64,000 bases of DNA, taken from assembly GCA_964550795.1 (NCBI GenBank), contig CAZKBH010000002.1, forward strand, positions 123,026 through 187,025. Reading direction: 5' to 3'. The notes under the pieces were generated by a model that was not told where the DNA came from, searched no databases, and was given only the letters and a program-made list of their open reading frames with translations. This DNA is from M3007 sp964550795 (lineage in GTDB: Bacteria > Bacteroidota > Bacteroidia > Chitinophagales > Saprospiraceae). This document shows positions 62,222 to 64,000 of this stretch, piece by piece. Within the stretch, counting starts at the first letter, position 1. Each line of letters opens with the position of its first letter. The position numbers and the translations under genes were made by a program.

Positions 62222-62229
62222 TACTTTTG
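62222..62229 (+). promoter_or_regulatory. Candidate -7 promoter box (TACTTTTG) of PiT gene
   Basis: TACTTTTG matches TAnnTTTG; the sequence before it (gcctcgttctac) is shared with the box at 6421. It gives a leader of about 120 bp. Confidence 0.5.
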
Positions 62230-62353
62230 CGGCGAGTTTCCTAACCACTCTTTTTTGGATAGACCGATTATTGAGATTTGTTTCTAAAAATTACCCGTCC
62301 GATAACGGGGCTGTCCAAAATCAAAATTTACGAACTACTAAACGTCCCATCCT

Positions 62354-63736
62354 ATGATGCTGGGTTTTATCGCTGATCTCTCTGCGAACGCGTCCGTTTT
62401 GCTCATTGTTTGCCTGTTAGCGGTCTGTGCCTTTGAAGCGATCAATGGTTTTCACGATACTGCCAATGCCGTCGCGACCGTCATTTATACCAAGACTTTA
62501 CCACCCATTTTTGCTGTTGTTTGGTCGGGAATCTGGAACTTCCTTGGAGCCATGTTTGGAGGCATCGCCGTTGCGATGGGTATCATGAAACTGATGCCGC
62601 TCAACGACATGATGACCATCCCGCTCAATGAAAACATTGCCATGGTGCTCGCCATTTTGATTACCGCCATTGCCTGGAATCTGGGCACCTGGTATTTTGG
62701 AATTCCCTGTTCCAGCTCACACACCTTGATTGGGTCACTTTTGGGCGGAGGTTTTGCCTATTTCTCTGTGCATGCAGGTGCTGGCCCAAACTGGGTGAAA
62801 GCTAAAGAAGTGGGGCTTTCGCTGCTCATTTCACCCCTGTTTGGCTTCACATTGGCCGTCGGACTGATGTTTTTGCTGCGATCCCTGATTAAGAAAAAAA
62901 CGATTTTTAAATCGCCGGATGAAACCAAAAAAGCGCCTCCGGCCTGGATTCGTGCCATTTTGGTGATTACCTGCACCTTGGTGAGTTATTTCCACGGCAA
63001 CAACGACGGCCAAAAAGGGGTAGGCTTGCTCTTAGTGGTGCTGATCGCCTTTATGCCGATGCAGTTTGCACTTGCGCCCAATTTTAATGCCTCCGAAACA
63101 AGGGCACGAGTACAAACCATTGAAACCGCTATCGTGCAGGCAATTCCTTCAGACAGCATCCATTTGGCACCATTGGCAGATGCATGTCAGAAGTTAAGGA
63201 TACAACTGGATTCTTTTAATGCAAAAGACAAAGCAGGAGTGTTTGGAGTTCGTTTGGCGGTGCAAGATTTTAATAAAAAAATGGAGGGAGCGATCAAGGG
63301 TGAAACCCTCCAGGGTGAAGTCGCCAAAGTCGCAAAAGCAGAGATGAAAAGCCTCAAAAGTGTTTATGAATTTCGGGTAACCTGGGCGGTGGTATTGATT
63401 TCGATATGTCTTGGTTTTGGTACTATGGTAGGTTGGAAACGAATCGTAGTCACCATCGGCGAAAAAATTGGCAAGAGCCACCTGACCTATGCGCAGGGCG
63501 CTAGTGCAGAACTTTGCGCTGCGGCTACCATCGGCGTGAGCAGCTACTACGGCTTGCCAGTGAGCACCACCCACGTACTTTCGTCCGGTATTGCCGGCAC
63601 CATGGTTGCGGAAGGTGGCGTGAAAAACCTTCAGAAAAAAACCATTGGCAACATTGCCTTAGCATGGCTTTTAACCCTTCCGGTCACCTTTGTGATGGCT
63701 GCGTTACTGTTTTTTGTGTTCAGGATGTTTGCCTGA
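62354..63736 (+). CDS. Inorganic phosphate transporter, PiT family
   Basis: A 460-residue membrane transporter. Both PiT signatures are present (INGFHDTANAVAT and SYFHGNNDGQKGVG), with IPCSSSHTLIGSLLGG and LPVSTTHVLSSGI. A hydrophilic insert of about 110 residues (about 240-350) divides the two halves. It should import phosphate by H+ or Na+ symport. The upstream CTTAA repeats suggest phosphate-responsive control. Confidence 0.93.
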   Translation: MMLGFIADLSANASVLLIVCLLAVCAFEAINGFHDTANAVATVIYTKTLPPIFAVVWSGIWNFLGAMFGGIAVAMGIMKLMPLNDMMTIPLNENIAMVLAILITAIAWNLGTWYFGIPCSSSHTLIGSLLGGGFAYFSVHAGAGPNWVKAKEVGLSLLISPLFGFTLAVGLMFLLRSLIKKKTIFKSPDETKKAPPAWIRAILVITCTLVSYFHGNNDGQKGVGLLLVVLIAFMPMQFALAPNFNASETRARVQTIETAIVQAIPSDSIHLAPLADACQKLRIQLDSFNAKDKAGVFGVRLAVQDFNKKMEGAIKGETLQGEVAKVAKAEMKSLKSVYEFRVTWAVVLISICLGFGTMVGWKRIVVTIGEKIGKSHLTYAQGASAELCAAATIGVSSYYGLPVSTTHVLSSGIAGTMVAEGGVKNLQKKTIGNIALAWLLTLPVTFVMAALLFFVFRMFA

Positions 63737-63831
63737 TCAAGTTCATGAGTCACACCGGCACCGGGGTTGTGCAAAAAGGTCTTTCACGGATTTTTACAAG
63801 AAATAATGTGTTGAATTCTGGCTAATCGAAT

Positions 63832-63856
63832 CCTATAAGGTTTCCAAAACCTATAG
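63832..63856. repeat. Palindrome family C, eroded copy 4
   Basis: Left arm cctataaggttt is intact; the right arm has lost two bases (aaaacctatag), so pairing is broken near its end. Confidence 0.6.
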
Positions 63857-63945
63857 TATGTACATAAGTTTGCCCAAAGGAAAGGTTAAATAAAAGCGAC
63901 TGCTTAGCATCCGACTCATCGAAAAAAAAGAAGTGTTGAAAATCG

Positions 63946-64000
63946 AAATCAGTGCTTTAGCCATGTTTTGTCACTTTTTGAGCCCAAAAAGTAACCAAAA
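63946..64000 (+). repeat. Dispersed element, copy 2 (truncated by window end)
   Basis: Identical over 55 nt to 4940-4994, including the gtcactttttg hairpin. The copy continues past the window edge. Confidence 0.85.

Larger units (their letters stand above)
61944..62353. other. Divergent spacer of two PiT-like genes
   Basis: A 410-bp spacer with no gene. It holds the triple CTTAA Pho-box-like repeat and a TACTTTTG -7 box serving the plus-strand gene; nothing else was identified. Confidence 0.7.
63737..64000. other. 3' end of window with repeats
   Basis: No gene. It holds an eroded family C palindrome and the second copy of the dispersed element, which runs off the window. Confidence 0.7.

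Noticed and set aside
63229..63243. 15-nt match between window start and the PiT gene
   Set aside because: A match of this length is expected by chance among all pairs in 64 kb.

Overview
The window is a draft-assembly segment of a Bacteroidota chromosome, most likely from a Saprospiraceae-like lineage (Haliscomenobacter/Lewinella type). The evidence is several large secreted proteins with type IX secretion (T9SS) C-terminal sorting domains, HYR/DUF3494/dockerin-like modules, imelysin and DHOR lipoproteins, LytTR/His_kinase pairs, and TAnnTTTG-type -7 promoter boxes. Six runs of 10-11 N mark scaffold joins. Two of them split single genes out of frame, and at least one is a false gap between overlapping contig ends. 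I found no rRNA, tRNA, CRISPR array, phage or complete insertion sequence other than a RAYT-type transposase.

Layout. 0-5 kb (minus strand): DHOR-type di-haem lipoprotein, imelysin lipoprotein and an M1 aminopeptidase. 5-9.4 kb (plus): RlpA/SPOR protein, SH3-domain protein, kelch T9SS protein and a thioredoxin-fold protein. 9.4-13.8 kb (minus): a GT4/alpha-toroid glycosyltransferase coupled to a GH130 enzyme, a 59-residue lysine-rich protein and a small lipoprotein. 14-29.3 kb (minus): an envelope-stress island with two DUF3494 proteins, an OmpA-family protein, CsbD, YtxH and Thivi_2564-like small proteins, a hybrid histidine kinase with a single-domain receiver, and two paralogous AraC regulators. 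Five promoters in this island share an identical 62-bp architecture (two 10-bp half-sites 21 bp apart, at a fixed distance from the -7 box). I read this as a local AraC regulon and the best candidate for an undescribed system here.

29.4-41.8 kb: xylose isomerase, an AsmA-like protein, two dockerin-like T9SS proteins, a GlcD-type flavoprotein, an outer-membrane-like protein, a K+ channel, WaaA, and a DUF433/DUF5615 toxin-antitoxin-like pair. 42-52 kb: a giant alpha-2-macroglobulin, a RAYT transposase flanked by identical 33-bp palindromes, a flippase, a FAD oxidoreductase and a proline-rich protein. 52.4-63.7 kb: thymidine kinase, a seven-repeat T9SS protein, LysA, a histidine phosphatase, Kbl, a LytTR response regulator with a TPR histidine kinase, and two divergent PiT-like membrane proteins with a candidate Pho box between them.

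The intergenic DNA is unusually rich in structure. There are three families of about 33-bp dispersed palindromes (13 copies in total), 9-bp-period repeats often lying directly before secreted-protein genes, long inverted repeats, and a longer dispersed element seen at both ends of the window.
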